Positions 1 through 12,148 are shown, counted from the stretch's first letter. The stretch is DNA of 64,000 nt from Rhodanobacter sp. Soil772 (GCF_001428385.1 NZ_LMSK01000002.1:650704-714703); one strand, 5' to 3'. Program-made: numbers and translations. The notes: generated by a model from the letters alone, not told the origin.

Positions 1-1
1 C

Positions 2-1033
2 CTGCTGCTGCGCCTCGGCGTGGCGCAGCCGATGCACGCCGGCCTCGCCGGCGCTTCCCCGTCCTTCCACAACCTCAAGAGGCGACTGACCATGTTGCAG
101 CAACCCGTGAACCAGCCGTCGTTGCGCACGCGCGGCTGGCTGCTCGTCGCACTGATCGCCCTCGTCGGCGTGCTGCCCTATCGCGTGACGGCAGCCGGCG
201 CGGACAACACTCCCGCCACGCCAGCTTCCACGCAGGCGAGCCTGCTGCCGCCACCGCCACCCCCGCCGCCGGCTCCCCCAGCGGCACCGCTCCCCGCTGT
301 TCCCGCCGTGCCGCCGGCACCACCGCTGCCACCCGCCCCGCCGCACGATGCCAGTGGCCTGCACGTCCACTACGCCAACGTCGCCATCCATACCGATGCC
401 AGCGAAGGCTTCGCGTTGTTCGACGGCGATGCGGCCATCGTCAACGGCAGCGACGTCGACCTCGCCGCCGCCAAGCGCCTGCAGCGGGACGGCAAGCCCA
501 CGATGTGGTTTCGCCGTGGCGACAAGGCCTATCTGATCGACGACCCCGCCTACGTGCAACGCGCGAAGGCCGCCTACGCGCCGGTCGACGCCCTAGCCAA
601 GCAACAAGGCGAACTGGGCGGCAAGCAGGGTGCGCTCGGCGGCAAACAGGGCGCCCTGGGCGCGCAGCAAGGCATGCTGGGCGCCCAGCAGGGGCAGCTC
701 GCCGGCCAGCGCGCGATGCTGGCCAGCCGGCAAGCCACGCTCGCCGCGCAATCCAGCCAGCGCGACCACGCCGCTGAAACGCAGGCGAACCGTACCAAGC
801 TGGAAGCCAGCGAGCAGGAACTCGATCGGCGGCAGGAAACGCTCAGTCAGCAACAGTCGGCACTGGGCCGGCAGCAGGCCGAACTCGGCAAGCAGCAGGA
901 AGCGCTTGGCGCGCAACAGGAAGCGCTGGGCAAGCGCCAGCAACAAGCCACCAGCCAGGCCAGTCAGCAGATCACGAAGCTGCTCGACGAAGCGATCACC
1001 AAGGGCGTCGCCAAGCCGACGAGCCTGCGCTGA
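2..1033 (+). CDS. M56 (BlaR1-type) membrane metallopeptidase, C-terminal part, cut by window edge
   Basis: The frame is open from the first base, so the 5' part lies outside the window. The visible start (ending HNLKRRLTML) looks like the end of the BlaR1/MecR1 antirepressor peptidase domain. It is followed by one membrane segment (about nt 130-190, WLLVALIALVGVLPYRV), a strongly proline-rich linker (about nt 245-345), a small possibly folded stretch, and a Gln/Leu-rich tail (about nt 592-960) of heptads such as LGGKQGA and LGAQQGM that should form a coiled coil. The zinc HExxH motif is expected upstream and is not visible. An ATG at position 92 could be mistaken for a start, but the conserved text before it argues for a longer protein. 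In this family a BlaI-type repressor gene usually lies just upstream; that cannot be checked here. The family call is from memory of the conserved junction. Confidence 0.7.
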   Translation: MLLRLGVAQPMHAGLAGASPSFHNLKRRLTMLQQPVNQPSLRTRGWLLVALIALVGVLPYRVTAAGADNTPATPASTQASLLPPPPPPPPAPPAAPLPAVPAVPPAPPLPPAPPHDASGLHVHYANVAIHTDASEGFALFDGDAAIVNGSDVDLAAAKRLQRDGKPTMWFRRGDKAYLIDDPAYVQRAKAAYAPVDALAKQQGELGGKQGALGGKQGALGAQQGMLGAQQGQLAGQRAMLASRQATLAAQSSQRDHAAETQANRTKLEASEQELDRRQETLSQQQSALGRQQAELGKQQEALGAQQEALGKRQQQATSQASQQITKLLDEAITKGVAKPTSLR

Positions 1034-1131
1034 CTCAGCCTTCCAAAACCGCCCCCTGTCTGCGGGAAAATCCCTCGGGTGAGGGAGCGCTCTTCCGCCA
1101 AGCCAAGGTCAAGAGCGTCACCCCCTCCTGA

Positions 1132-1156
1132 CCTCCCCCTGCTGCGCAGGGGGAGG
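1132..1156. repeat. REP-like hairpin, CTCCCCCTG family
   Basis: Perfect 10-bp inverted repeat (cctccccctg, 1132-1141; cagggggagg, 1147-1156) with a 5-nt loop. It lies in the gap between two convergent genes and may also help terminate transcription. The same family recurs at 27531-27554, 42710-42734 and 42809-42833. Confidence 0.7.
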
Positions 1157-1244
1157 AACCAGGCGTGTTGCTTCTGCTCTGCAAGCGGGGAAAGAACGAC
1201 GGCGTCGGCGTTTCACTCGCTTATCTGCACTCGCCTATCTGCGC

Positions 1245-3581
1245 TCAGCGCCAGGGCCACGCCTTCAGCTGGTACTCCGCCGGCGGGGTATTGCCGGCCA
1301 GGTGCTGCACGAAATAATCCCAGCGTCGGCGGGTGGCGTACGGAGTGGCCTCGGCGTAGCCGTGGTGGACGTTCGGGATCAGCAGCAGGTCGAAGTCCTT
1401 GTTCGCCTTGATCAGCGCGTCGGCCACCAGCAGGGTCTGATAGGGCGGCACGTTGTCGTCCATCGTGCCGTGCACCAGCATCAGCCGTCCCTTGAGATTC
1501 TTCGCGAAGCTCTGGTTGGCCTGGGCGTCGTAGTTGGTCTTGCCGTCCTTGTCGGTGACCAGCAGGCCCTGCCATTTCTCGGCCCAGTCGTCTTCGTAGT
1601 TGCGGTTGTCGTGGTTGCCGCTTTCGGCCCAGCCGACCTTGAAGAAGTCGGGGTAGTGGAACATCGCCGCCGCGGTGGCGTTGCCGCCGCCGGAGTGGCC
1701 CCAGATGCCCACACGGCCGAGATCGATCCACGGATACTTCTTGCCGAGTTCCTTCAGGCCGAGCACCTGGTCAGGCAGGGTGTTGTCCTCGACGTGCTCG
1801 AAGTAGGCGTCGTGGAACGCTTTCGAACGCCACGGCGTGCCCATGCCGTCGAGCGCCACCACAATGAAACCCAGTTCAGCCAGCGACTGGTTGTCGCCAT
1901 GCGCCGGCAGGAAGCTGCGCCCGCGCACCGAACCGGTCTGCGGTCCCGGGTAGATGTAGTCGATGATCGGGTATTTCTTCGCGGCGTCGAAGTCGGTCGG
2001 CTTGAACATCACGCCGTACAGGTCGGTCTTGCCGTCGCGGCCTTTCACCGTGAACGGGATCGGCGGCACCCAGCCGGCGGCCTTCAGCCGCGAGATGTCC
2101 GCGGTGGCCACGCTGGCCACGTTGCGGCCGTCGTCGGAACTGCGCAGCACCGTGACCGGCGGCGTGATGGTGGTGGAGTACGCGTCGACGAACAGCTTGC
2201 CGTCCGGCGACAGCGTGACGGTGTGGTCGGCCGCTTCCGGCGTCAGCAGCACCGGCTTGCCGCCGTCCAGGCTGACCTTGAAGAACTGCTGGTAGTACGG
2301 GTTCACGCCCGCCGTGCGGCCGACACCGCGGAACCACACGGTGCGCGTCTTCGGATCGACCTTCAGCACCTCGGTGACGTTGCCTTCGCCCTTGGTGATC
2401 GCGCGCTTGAGCTTGCCGCTGGTGAGGTCGTACAGGTACAGGTTGCCCCAGTTGTTGCGTTCGCTGAACCAGATCGCCTCGTTCGTCTCAGGCAGGTAGC
2501 GCCAGTTCACCGCGCCGTTGCCGCTCTCGTAGTAGGTCGGCACCGATTCCTCGAACACCGTGCGCACCTTGCCGGTAGTCGTGTCGGCGATGCGGAACCA
2601 TTCGTGCTTGTGGTCGCGCGAGGTGGAGACGAAGGCCAGCGTCCTGCCGTCGGCCGCCCACTTCACGTCGTCCCAGCCGCCGTCCGGGCCGCAGCTGACG
2701 TCGTCGCACAGGGTGGAGCGATGCTGGTCCGGCGGCATCTGCAGGCGCAGCACCTTCTTCGCGGCCACGTCGACGATGACGCGCTCGATCATCGTCACGT
2801 CCTTGTCGCCGACCAGCGGGTACTTCCACTTTTCCAGCTTCGGATGACCCACATTCGTGCTGACCAGGTACATTTCGCCGGTCTTGCGCTGGTCCTGCTG
2901 GAAGGTGGCGATCTGTTTCGAATCCGGCGACCACTCCACGATGGCCTTGTCGGTGTGCTTCCAGCCGGCGTTGTCGGTGGCGTAGCCGAAGTTCTCGATG
3001 CCGTCGGTGGTGAGCTGGGTCTCCTTGCCAGTGGCGACGTCGCGCAGCCACAGGTTCCAGTCGCGGATGAACGCCTCGCTCTGCTTGTCCGGCGACAGCG
3101 CGCCCGGCTCCTTGCCGGTCTTCACCAGCGCGGCGCGGTCGACGCAGCTCGCCTCGGCGGCGGCGAGGTCGCACACGTAGTGCTTGCCGCGCACGGCAAC
3201 ATCGATGCGCCCGTCCGGCCTCGCCTCGTAGCCGGTCACCGGCAATTTCTTCGCATCGACCGGCTTGCCGCCGGCCTTGCCCAGCGCCGCGGCCAGCTGC
3301 GCCTGGTCGAACAGCGGCGCGGTCTTGCCGCTGGCCGCGTCCATCCGCACGAAGTGATCGCCGCCGGCATCGTGGTCGACATACCAGAAGTGGCCATCGT
3401 CCAGCCACTCGACCTTCTGCACCGCGTGGTCGACCAGCGGCGCGGTGTTGTAGCTCATGAAGCGTTCCGCCCGCGCGTAGTCGTTCGCGCTCAGCGTGCG
3501 TCCCTGCGCGGCGACGCCGGCCGACAAGGTTCCCATTACCAACGCGCCAAGCACGCGCGAACTGCTGATCTTCAAACCCAT
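1245..3581 (-). CDS. Secreted dipeptidyl-peptidase IV-type serine peptidase (family S9B)
   Basis: 778 aa. The start at 3581 has a strong ribosome site (AAGGGGA) and gives a signal peptide (MGLKISSSRV, cleavage near AAQG); an in-frame start 66 nt upstream would spoil it. The N-terminal two thirds form the DPP-IV type beta-propeller and the C-terminal 250 residues the alpha/beta-hydrolase domain. The catalytic triad is visible: Ser630 in GHSGG, Asp708 in HGTMDDN, His740 in HHGY. These numbers happen to equal those of human DPP4. The enzyme should act in the periplasm or outer envelope, removing X-Pro/X-Ala dipeptides from peptides. It is monocistronic, convergent with the M56 gene and divergent from the GST gene. 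Exact substrate preference cannot be read from the sequence. Confidence 0.9.
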   Translation of the reverse strand: MGLKISSSRVLGALVMGTLSAGVAAQGRTLSANDYARAERFMSYNTAPLVDHAVQKVEWLDDGHFWYVDHDAGGDHFVRMDAASGKTAPLFDQAQLAAALGKAGGKPVDAKKLPVTGYEARPDGRIDVAVRGKHYVCDLAAAEASCVDRAALVKTGKEPGALSPDKQSEAFIRDWNLWLRDVATGKETQLTTDGIENFGYATDNAGWKHTDKAIVEWSPDSKQIATFQQDQRKTGEMYLVSTNVGHPKLEKWKYPLVGDKDVTMIERVIVDVAAKKVLRLQMPPDQHRSTLCDDVSCGPDGGWDDVKWAADGRTLAFVSTSRDHKHEWFRIADTTTGKVRTVFEESVPTYYESGNGAVNWRYLPETNEAIWFSERNNWGNLYLYDLTSGKLKRAITKGEGNVTEVLKVDPKTRTVWFRGVGRTAGVNPYYQQFFKVSLDGGKPVLLTPEAADHTVTLSPDGKLFVDAYSTTITPPVTVLRSSDDGRNVASVATADISRLKAAGWVPPIPFTVKGRDGKTDLYGVMFKPTDFDAAKKYPIIDYIYPGPQTGSVRGRSFLPAHGDNQSLAELGFIVVALDGMGTPWRSKAFHDAYFEHVEDNTLPDQVLGLKELGKKYPWIDLGRVGIWGHSGGGNATAAAMFHYPDFFKVGWAESGNHDNRNYEDDWAEKWQGLLVTDKDGKTNYDAQANQSFAKNLKGRLMLVHGTMDDNVPPYQTLLVADALIKANKDFDLLLIPNVHHGYAEATPYATRRRWDYFVQHLAGNTPPAEYQLKAWPWR

Positions 3582-3905
3582 GTTGCGTTCCCCTTGCGAA
3601 AGCGGATTTCTGCGGTTGCCGACCCTGGCCCAGATGCACCCGAACACCCGATGCTAACGCGAGCATGACCGATGGCACCCCTGCCATTGGTCCCGATTGC
3701 CCCGCCCATACCGCAGAATGCGCCACCGCATGGACGACACGCGGCCCGCGCCCATCCATCCGCGGAAGCGACCCCGATGCCCCCCGGCAGCCCGCTCGGC
3801 GGCCAGGCGCTGGCGTGGCCGAGATGGGCGACCGGCACCGAACCCGCTTGACGCGCCTGCGCCGGCCGTCGCACGCTGCGCCACCCGTGTTCCTGGAGCC
3901 GCGTC
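3582..3905. other. Divergent intergenic region without a credible gene
   Basis: 324 bp between the divergent peptidase and GST starts. Short open frames exist on both strands, but none has a ribosome site or recognisable protein content. It should hold both promoters. A TAGCAT-like -10 candidate for the peptidase lies near 3650 on the minus strand. No palindromic operator stands out. Confidence 0.5.
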
Positions 3906-4658
3906 ATGCCACAGCGCCTCAGAGTCATCGGCAATTACCTCTCGCCCTACGTGCGCAAGGTGTTGGTATGCCTTGAGCTGAAAGGGCTGGAATATGAAGT
4001 GGACCCGATCACGCCATTCTTCGGCAACGACGAGTTCACCCGGCTCAGCCCGCTGCGCCGCGTGCCCGTGCTGATCGACGGCGAACTGGTGCTCAGCGAT
4101 TCCTCGGTGATCTGCCAGTACCTGGAAGACCAGCAACCCACGCCGGCGCTCTACCCGCGCGACATCGCCGACCGCGCCCGCGCGCGCTGGCTGGAGGAAT
4201 ACGCCGACACGCGGCTGGCCGACGGGCTGATCTGGCGGCTGTTCCACCAACTGGCGATCAAGCGCCACGTTTTCGGCGAAGCGCCCAACGAGGCGGTGGT
4301 GCAGCATGCGCGCGAAGTGGAGATCCCCGCCGCGCTCGACTACCTGGAACAGCAGCTGCCGGACGACGGCTTCGTGTTCGGCGCACTGTCGATCGCCGAC
4401 ATCAGCCTCGCCAGCTTCTTCCGCACCGCCTCGTTCGTGCGTTACACGATCGACGCCGAACGCTGGCCGCTGATGGCCGCGCTGGTGGCGCAGGTGCAGG
4501 CGCTGCCGGCATTCCAGAAGTTGGCCGGCTTCGAGGACTGCATACTGCGGCTGCCCCTGGCCGAACAGCGCGGCGCCCTGATCACCGCCGGCGCGCCGCT
4601 GACCAGCGACACCCTGGGCACCAGCGCACCACGCCCCGGCCCGCCGCGCGCGTCGTAG
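3906..4658 (+). CDS. Glutathione S-transferase family protein
   Basis: 250 aa. An N-terminal thioredoxin-fold GST domain (about residues 1-80) has the usual start ([15 protein letters not shown]), the cis-Pro segment RRVPVLIDG and the glutathione-binding S-S motif in [13 protein letters not shown]. It is followed by the all-helical GST C-terminal domain with the conserved [11 protein letters not shown] helix-cap motif. The last 35 residues are low-complexity Ala/Pro/Thr and probably disordered. GSTs of this kind conjugate or reduce small electrophiles in the cytoplasm; the substrate cannot be named. The start follows GGAG (cctggagccgcgtc). The gene stands alone between a divergent peptidase gene and an aldo/keto reductase. 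Confidence 0.85.
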   Translation: MPQRLRVIGNYLSPYVRKVLVCLELKGLEYEVDPITPFFGNDEFTRLSPLRRVPVLIDGELVLSDSSVICQYLEDQQPTPALYPRDIADRARARWLEEYADTRLADGLIWRLFHQLAIKRHVFGEAPNEAVVQHAREVEIPAALDYLEQQLPDDGFVFGALSIADISLASFFRTASFVRYTIDAERWPLMAALVAQVQALPAFQKLAGFEDCILRLPLAEQRGALITAGAPLTSDTLGTSAPRPGPPRAS

Positions 4659-4884
4659 GAATTTCCACCATTCCGCGACCGCCCCGTGCGCAGGGTGCGC
4701 TTCTGCGATACAGCGTGGCCGCTCAGTGCCGCCCCACCGTCACAGCTCCACCAGCCACGCAGCCGTGCCGGCATCTGCCGCTGCTGCGGTCATCGGCAAC
4801 GGCGGCGGATGCACCGGCAGAATTTCGCGCAGCTTGCCGGCGCGGCGCACCATTCACCCACCTTCACCCATCGGAGCGACCACC

Positions 4885-5877
4885 ATGCAGACCCGCACTC
4901 TCGGCCACAACGGCCCGGCCGTCTCCGCCCTCGGCCTCGGCTGCATGGGCATGAGCGCGTTCTACGGCCAGCACGACGACGCCGAATCGATCACCACCAT
5001 CCATCACGCACTGGACCGCGGCCTCAACCTGCTCGACACCGCCGACATGTACGGCCCGCACACCAACGAGGCGCTGGTGGGCAAGGCGATCAAGGGCCGC
5101 CGCCAGCAGGCCTTCATCGCCACCAAGTTCGGCATCGTGCGCGATCCGGACGACCCGCAGGCGCGCGGCGTCAACGGCCGGCCGGACTACGTGCGCGCGG
5201 CCTGCGACGCCAGCCTGCAGCGGCTCGGCATCGACACCATCGACCTGTACTACCAGCATCGCGTCGATCCGGCCGTGCCGATCGAGGAGACCGTCGGCGC
5301 GATGGCCGACCTGGTCGCCACCGGCAAGGTGCGCTACCTCGGCCTCAGCGAAGCCTCCGGCGCCACGCTGGAACGTGCGTGCAAGGTGCACCCGATCGCC
5401 GCGTTGCAAAGTGAATTCTCGCTGTGGACGCGCGACCCGCAAACGAACGGCATGCTCGCCGCCTGCCGCAAGCTCGGCGTCAGCCTGGTCGCCTATTCGC
5501 CGCTGGGCCGCGGCTTCCTCACTGGCGCGATCCGCTCGCCGGACGATTTCGACGCCGACGACTACCGCCGCACCAGTCCACGTTTCATGGGCGACAACTT
5601 CACCCGCAACCTGCAACTGGTCGAACAGGTGCAAGCGCTGGCCGCCGACAAGGGCTGCTCGCCCGCGCAGCTGGCGCTGGCCTGGGTGCTGGCGCAAGGC
5701 CGGGACGTGCTGGCGATCCCGGGCACCAGGAAACCTTCGCGACTGGACGAAAACCTCGGCGCGCTCGACGTGCAGCTCGGCGCGGCCGAACTCGAGACCA
5801 TCGACGCGGTGTTCCCGCCGGATGCCGCCGCCGGCGACCGCTACGTCAGCTCAGGCATGCACATGGTCAACGTGTAA
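4885..5877 (+). CDS. Aldo/keto reductase
   Basis: 330 aa, NADPH-dependent aldo/keto reductase with the (beta/alpha)8 fold. The catalytic tetrad is complete: Asp51 and Tyr56 (DTADMYG), Lys81 (IATKFG) and His125 (YYQHRVD). The N-terminus ([20 protein letters not shown]) and the C-terminal cofactor segment [17 protein letters not shown] are typical of the AKR13/YakC-like group, which reduces aldehydes and ketones in the cytoplasm. The start at 4885 follows CGGAG; a longer frame upstream has no family similarity. queF follows 107 nt later and is probably transcribed separately. The physiological substrate is unknown. Confidence 0.9.
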   Translation: MQTRTLGHNGPAVSALGLGCMGMSAFYGQHDDAESITTIHHALDRGLNLLDTADMYGPHTNEALVGKAIKGRRQQAFIATKFGIVRDPDDPQARGVNGRPDYVRAACDASLQRLGIDTIDLYYQHRVDPAVPIEETVGAMADLVATGKVRYLGLSEASGATLERACKVHPIAALQSEFSLWTRDPQTNGMLAACRKLGVSLVAYSPLGRGFLTGAIRSPDDFDADDYRRTSPRFMGDNFTRNLQLVEQVQALAADKGCSPAQLALAWVLAQGRDVLAIPGTRKPSRLDENLGALDVQLGAAELETIDAVFPPDAAAGDRYVSSGMHMVNV

Positions 5878-5971
5878 CGCGCCGCTCCCGCCCCTGCTCG
5901 CCGGGTGGGCTGGGGAGGGTTCGCTCCCGATCTTTCCCGCCAGTGCCTCGCAGGGCGAGAAGCAAGGCGAC

Positions 5972-5977
5972 TAAACT
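5972..5977 (+). promoter_or_regulatory. Probable -10 box for queF (leaderless arrangement)
   Basis: TAAACT lies exactly 7 nt before the queF ATG and there is no Shine-Dalgarno sequence, which suggests transcription starting at or next to the ATG. No clear -35 box is visible. The same -10-to-ATG spacing is seen at 29767, 33592 and 48047. Confidence 0.45.
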
Positions 5978-5984
5978 GCGCGGC

Positions 5985-6809
5985 ATGAGCACTCCCGAAC
6001 ACTCCCCGCTCGGCAAGGACACCGTCTACGCCGACCGTTACGACCCGCGCCTGCTGTTTCCGATCCCGCGCGCGGACAAGCGCGCCGAGATCGGCATCGC
6101 CGAGACGCTGCCGTTCCATGGCGTGGATATCTGGAACGCCTACGAGCTATCGTGGCTCGACCCGCGCGGCAAGCCGCAGGTGGCGCTGGCCGAATTCCAT
6201 GTGCCGGCGTCGTCGCCGCACATCATCGAATCGAAGTCGTTCAAGCTGTACCTCAACGGCTTCGCGCAGGAGCGCATCGCCGACGCCGCGACGCTGTCCG
6301 CCACCCTGATGCACGACCTGTCCGCGGCGGCCGGCGCGGTGGTCAACGTGCAATTGCGCGACGCGCATGCAAGCGCGCTCCCCGCCGTCGACCTGGACGG
6401 CCTCCTGCTCGACGAGCAGAACATCGCCATCGACCACTACGGCCCGCCGAACGCCGACTTGCTGCAGGCCGATACCGCCGCCACGCCGGTGGCGGAAATC
6501 CTGGTCTCGCACCTGCTGCGCTCGAACTGCCCGGTCACCGGCCAGCCCGATTGGGGCAGCGTGCAGATCGCCTACCACGGCGCGCCGATCGACCACGCCG
6601 GCCTGCTGCGTTACCTGGTCTCGTTCCGCACCCACAACGAATTCCACGAGCAATGCGTGGAACGCATCTTCGTCGACCTGACCCGGCGCTGCGCGCCGCG
6701 GCAGCTCAGCGTGTACGCGCGCTACACCCGCCGCGGCGGGCTGGACATCAACCCGTTCCGCAGCAGCGCGCCGGCCACGCCCGGCAACCCGCGCACGGTT
6801 CGCCAGTAG
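5985..6809 (+). CDS. queF: NADPH-dependent 7-cyano-7-deazaguanine reductase QueF
   Basis: 274 aa, the long (unimodular two-domain, E. coli-type) QueF that reduces preQ0 to preQ1 in queuosine biosynthesis, a cytoplasmic tRNA-modification pathway. The nucleophile Cys182 lies in [10 protein letters not shown] with the catalytic Asp189 seven residues on, the spacing known from E. coli (Cys190/Asp197). The QueF motif [12 protein letters not shown] (82-93) and the substrate-binding NEFHEQC are present. The other queuosine genes are not in the window. The start at 5985 matches the family N-terminus; a long upstream extension in the same frame overlaps the aldo/keto reductase and is not homologous. 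No ribosome site is seen, in keeping with a leaderless mRNA. Confidence 0.95.
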   Translation: MSTPEHSPLGKDTVYADRYDPRLLFPIPRADKRAEIGIAETLPFHGVDIWNAYELSWLDPRGKPQVALAEFHVPASSPHIIESKSFKLYLNGFAQERIADAATLSATLMHDLSAAAGAVVNVQLRDAHASALPAVDLDGLLLDEQNIAIDHYGPPNADLLQADTAATPVAEILVSHLLRSNCPVTGQPDWGSVQIAYHGAPIDHAGLLRYLVSFRTHNEFHEQCVERIFVDLTRRCAPRQLSVYARYTRRGGLDINPFRSSAPATPGNPRTVRQ

Positions 6810-6951
6810 CGCCGCACGTCATCGCCGCGTGAAAGTTCGGCCACGGCGATTCCCTCCGGTAATCGGCGCTTCAGATCGGCGGCGCTAGCCTCGGTGTCCT
6901 GACCCAAGGCCATGGAGCGGCATCCGCCACGTCATCGACACCGGAGTTCCC

Positions 6952-7542
6952 ATGACACGATCCATGCGTTTCACTGCGCTGTACAGCGCCACCGTGGCCG
7001 GCCTGCTGCTGCTCGGCGGCTGCGGCAAGAACGAACCGGCGCCGGCCGGTACGCCAGCCCCGGCCAGCACCGCACCGGCAGCCGCGACGACGGCGCCCGC
7101 ACCGGCCAGCACGGCGGCAGCGTTGCCGCCGGCCGCCGGCGCAGCCCCTGCCGCTACGGCCAGCGTGGCGAGCGCCGCCCCGGCAGTCGCTCCGGCCGCA
7201 CCGCTCACGGTGGCCAAGCTGACCCTGGGCAGCGCGGTGAACGCCGAGCACCAGGTGACCCGCGCCAGCAACAGCTTCGCCACCAACGACAAGACCATCT
7301 ACGCCAGCGTCGCCACCGAAGGCAGCAGCGGCGGCGCCACGCTCAACGCGAAGTGGAGTTACCTGGAAGGCCAGGGCCAGCTGGTCAGCAGCATCAGCCA
7401 GTCGATCGCCACCGATGGCCCCGCCATCACCACGTTCAAGGTGCAGAACCCCGACCTGTGGCCGGAAGGCAAGTACAAGGTTGAGATCTCGCTCGACGGC
7501 AAGCCGGTGGCGAAGCAGGATTTCGCGATCAGGAAGAGCTGA
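6952..7542 (+). CDS. Putative lipoprotein with Ala/Pro-rich linker
   Basis: 196 aa. The signal sequence ends in a lipobox (LLLGGC, Cys near residue 24), so the protein should be lipidated and anchored in the envelope. Residues about 28-85 are almost only Ala, Pro and Thr, a flexible spacer. The C-terminal about 110 residues form a compact beta-rich domain with features of small Ig-like ligand-binding folds (AKLTLGSAVN, DKTIYASVATEG, GKYKVEISLDGKPV). I do not recognise a named family. The start follows CGGAG. It stands alone, convergent with the glycerophosphodiesterase gene. Confidence 0.75.
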   Translation: MTRSMRFTALYSATVAGLLLLGGCGKNEPAPAGTPAPASTAPAAATTAPAPASTAAALPPAAGAAPAATASVASAAPAVAPAAPLTVAKLTLGSAVNAEHQVTRASNSFATNDKTIYASVATEGSSGGATLNAKWSYLEGQGQLVSSISQSIATDGPAITTFKVQNPDLWPEGKYKVEISLDGKPVAKQDFAIRKS

Positions 7543-7564
7543 CTGCGCTCGATCCGGCATGCAC

Positions 7565-7595
7565 ACGCAGAGGCGTCAGCAAGGCGCCTCTGCGT
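7565..7595. terminator. Bidirectional terminator-like hairpin
   Basis: Perfect 11-bp inverted repeat (acgcagaggcg / cgcctctgcgt) with a 9-nt loop, between convergent genes ending at 7542 (+) and 7599 (-). There is no strong T run on either side. Confidence 0.6.
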
Positions 7596-7598
7596 GCT

Positions 7599-8720
7599 TC
7601 AGCGCCCGTCCAGCGCCTTGCGCCCGATCGCCGGATCGTCGGTGAAGAACGCATCGATGCCGGTGGCCAGGTAGATGCGGATCTCGGTGATGGAACCGGC
7701 CTCGTTGACGTTGCGCGGGTCGATGCCCTGCCACAGGTCGAGCGGCAGGAAATAGTTCTCGGGGCGGAAGGTGTACGGGTGCACCTCCAGGCCAGCGGCG
7801 TGCGCGTCGTGCACCAGGCGGGTAGGCGCGCCGAGCAGGTGGTTGAACTTCAACGGGATGATCGCGCGGATACTCGGCCCGATCGCATCCGCATACGTGG
7901 CGATCTCGCGCAGCCCGGCCGGCGTCATCATCTGCGCGTAGTCGAGTTGGCCGCCCGCCGCGGCCACGTCGAACGGTTGTTCCTCCGCGTCGCCGAGCAG
8001 CTGCAGCAGGCGGATGTTGCCGTGCGTGCCGTCGGCAAGCTTGCCGCGCAGGTATTTCAGGTTGCCGACCTCGAACGACTGGATCTCCACCGGCGCCGTG
8101 CGCGTGTAGTCATGCGCGGCCAGGGTAGCCAGCAGCGTGTCCTCCAGCGGCAGGCCGATCTTGCGGAAATAGGTGCCGTGCTTGATCTCCGGGATGATCC
8201 CGATGACCCGCCCGCGCGCCTTCGACTCGGCGGCGACCAGGTCGATGATCTCGTCCAGCGTGGCCAGCGGAAACTGGCCGTCGTACTGCGTGCTGCGCAG
8301 CTTCGGCAGCCGTTCGCGCGCGCGCAGCGTCTTCAGCTCGGCCAGGCTGAAGTCCTCGCTGAACCAGCCGGTCACGGCCTGGCCGTCGATCGTCTTGCCG
8401 GTCTTGCGCGCGGCGAACTCGGGATGGTCGGCCACGTCGGTGGTGCTGCCGATCTCGTTCTCGTGACGCGCCACCAGCACGCCGTCTTTCGTCATCACCA
8501 GGTCCGGCTCGATGTAATCGGCACCGTCGGCGATCGCTTTCGCATACGAAGCCAGCGTGTGCTCCGGGCGCAGCGCGCTGGCGCCGCGATGGCCGATCAC
8601 CAGCACCTTGGCGGCAAGTGGTTTCTCGACGGCAGCAGCGGTGACGGGCATGGCGATTCCCGGAAGCAGGGCGAGGATCAAGCATAGGCGATACACGAGG
8701 GCTCCCCAGTCAGTGCGCAT
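7599..8720 (-). CDS. glpQ: Glycerophosphodiester phosphodiesterase (GlpQ-type, exported)
   Basis: 373 aa. GDPD family TIM barrel that hydrolyses glycerophosphodiesters to glycerol-3-phosphate and an alcohol. Visible catalytic and metal residues: His44-Arg45 (GHRG), Glu71 and Asp73 (YIEPDLV), His86 (VARHENE). The N-terminus (LCLILALLPGIAMPVTAAA) is a signal peptide, so it acts in the periplasm. The start at 8720 overlaps the stop of the upstream hydrolase gene by 11 bp, so the two are probably cotranscribed and translationally coupled. A start 21 nt earlier is possible but lengthens the signal peptide without need. Confidence 0.9.
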   Translation of the reverse strand: MRTDWGALVYRLCLILALLPGIAMPVTAAAVEKPLAAKVLVIGHRGASALRPEHTLASYAKAIADGADYIEPDLVMTKDGVLVARHENEIGSTTDVADHPEFAARKTGKTIDGQAVTGWFSEDFSLAELKTLRARERLPKLRSTQYDGQFPLATLDEIIDLVAAESKARGRVIGIIPEIKHGTYFRKIGLPLEDTLLATLAAHDYTRTAPVEIQSFEVGNLKYLRGKLADGTHGNIRLLQLLGDAEEQPFDVAAAGGQLDYAQMMTPAGLREIATYADAIGPSIRAIIPLKFNHLLGAPTRLVHDAHAAGLEVHPYTFRPENYFLPLDLWQGIDPRNVNEAGSITEIRIYLATGIDAFFTDDPAIGRKALDGR

Positions 8721-9708
8721 AGGGCAGGCCGACGACATCATGCAGGAACCCGCGGCTGCGCCGGTGCACCGCCTCGACCGATTTCGAATACACCGCCGAG
8801 GCGATCACGTGCGCACCGGCGTCGGGAAAATCCTGCTTGCGCTTGAACCGCGCCAGCGTACCCAACTGGTCGAACATGCCCAGTATCGCCGGCACCGACA
8901 CGGTGGAATCCTGGTTCTTCTCGTCGCGGTAGTAGTAGCCGACGAAGGCCGGGGCATGGATTCTCGCGAAGGTGAACGGGTTCAGCGCGCTACGGCTGAG
9001 CACGGCGACGCTGCGGTAGCCATCCAGGTGGATCGCCTTCGACCAGTAGAGGGAATCGCCGTGCTGCGGCACGATCTCGTTGCCGTGGTTGTAGGCATAG
9101 CGCATGAACACGCCGCCCCACGGCCAGAACATCGGCGCCAGCCGGTCGTCGCGCTCGCGCACCAGCGGCGACCACAGCACCAGCGCGTCGACCGCCTGCG
9201 GCTGCTGCGCCGCCAACTCCAATGCCAGCGCACCGCCCATCGAGGTGCCGATCACGATCACCCGCCCGCCCAGCGCGTGACCGATCGCCAGCGCCTGCGC
9301 CGCGCCGTCGACCAGCTGCTGCGCATCCAGCCCGCGCATCGCGTCCGACGCGGTCAGGCCGTGGCCGGGCAGGCGACTGAGGTAGAGGTTGCAGCCGAAG
9401 TCGCGGGCCAGCTCGCGGTGCACCGGCGCGCCCTCGCCCTGGCTGGCGCCGAAGCCGTGCAGGTAGACGATCGCGCAGGCGGTGCGCGCGGGATGCTGCG
9501 GATCGGCCCAGACGATGCGCGCCTGGTTGTCCGCGCGAACGCCCGGCTGCGCCGCCTCGTGCGCGTCCACCCACGCCTGCAGTTGCAGCGGTGCGGCGGG
9601 AACCGCCGGCAACCGCACCGTCAACTCGCGCCGTTGCGCCCGCGGCCCCAGCGCGGCGACGGCGCCCAGCACGAGCGCCGCCGCCAGCACGATGCGCCGC
9701 TTGCGCAC
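8710..9708 (-). CDS. Membrane-anchored alpha/beta hydrolase
   Basis: 332 aa with a proposed GTG start at 9708. An ATG 96 nt further up lies inside the receptor gene and gives an Arg/Ser-rich leader. The N-terminus RKRRIVLAAALVLGAVAALG is a membrane anchor or uncleaved signal. The hydrolase core has the oxyanion motif YLHGFGAS, the nucleophile elbow GTSMGG and a PGHGLT motif, as in serine lipases and esterases. It lies between the TonB-dependent receptor (5 bp gap) and glpQ (overlap), so the three may form an operon handling imported or envelope lipids or esters; this is inference. The substrate is unknown. The start codon choice is the least certain point, since the ribosome site is weak. Confidence 0.75.
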   Translation of the reverse strand: MRKRRIVLAAALVLGAVAALGPRAQRRELTVRLPAVPAAPLQLQAWVDAHEAAQPGVRADNQARIVWADPQHPARTACAIVYLHGFGASQGEGAPVHRELARDFGCNLYLSRLPGHGLTASDAMRGLDAQQLVDGAAQALAIGHALGGRVIVIGTSMGGALALELAAQQPQAVDALVLWSPLVRERDDRLAPMFWPWGGVFMRYAYNHGNEIVPQHGDSLYWSKAIHLDGYRSVAVLSRSALNPFTFARIHAPAFVGYYYRDEKNQDSTVSVPAILGMFDQLGTLARFKRKQDFPDAGAHVIASAVYSKSVEAVHRRSRGFLHDVVGLPYAH

Positions 9709-9712
9709 GCGT

Positions 9713-12148
<2,436 letters not shown>

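Noticed and set aside
1302-3668. Long open frame (788 codons) opposite the DPP-IV gene
   Set aside because: Composition is that of an antisense shadow in GC-rich DNA (Arg/Val/His-rich, no domain), and the opposite strand holds a clear peptidase with full motifs.
3665-3981. Short open frames in the DPP-IV/GST gap
   Set aside because: No ribosome site and random, Arg/Pro-rich translation.
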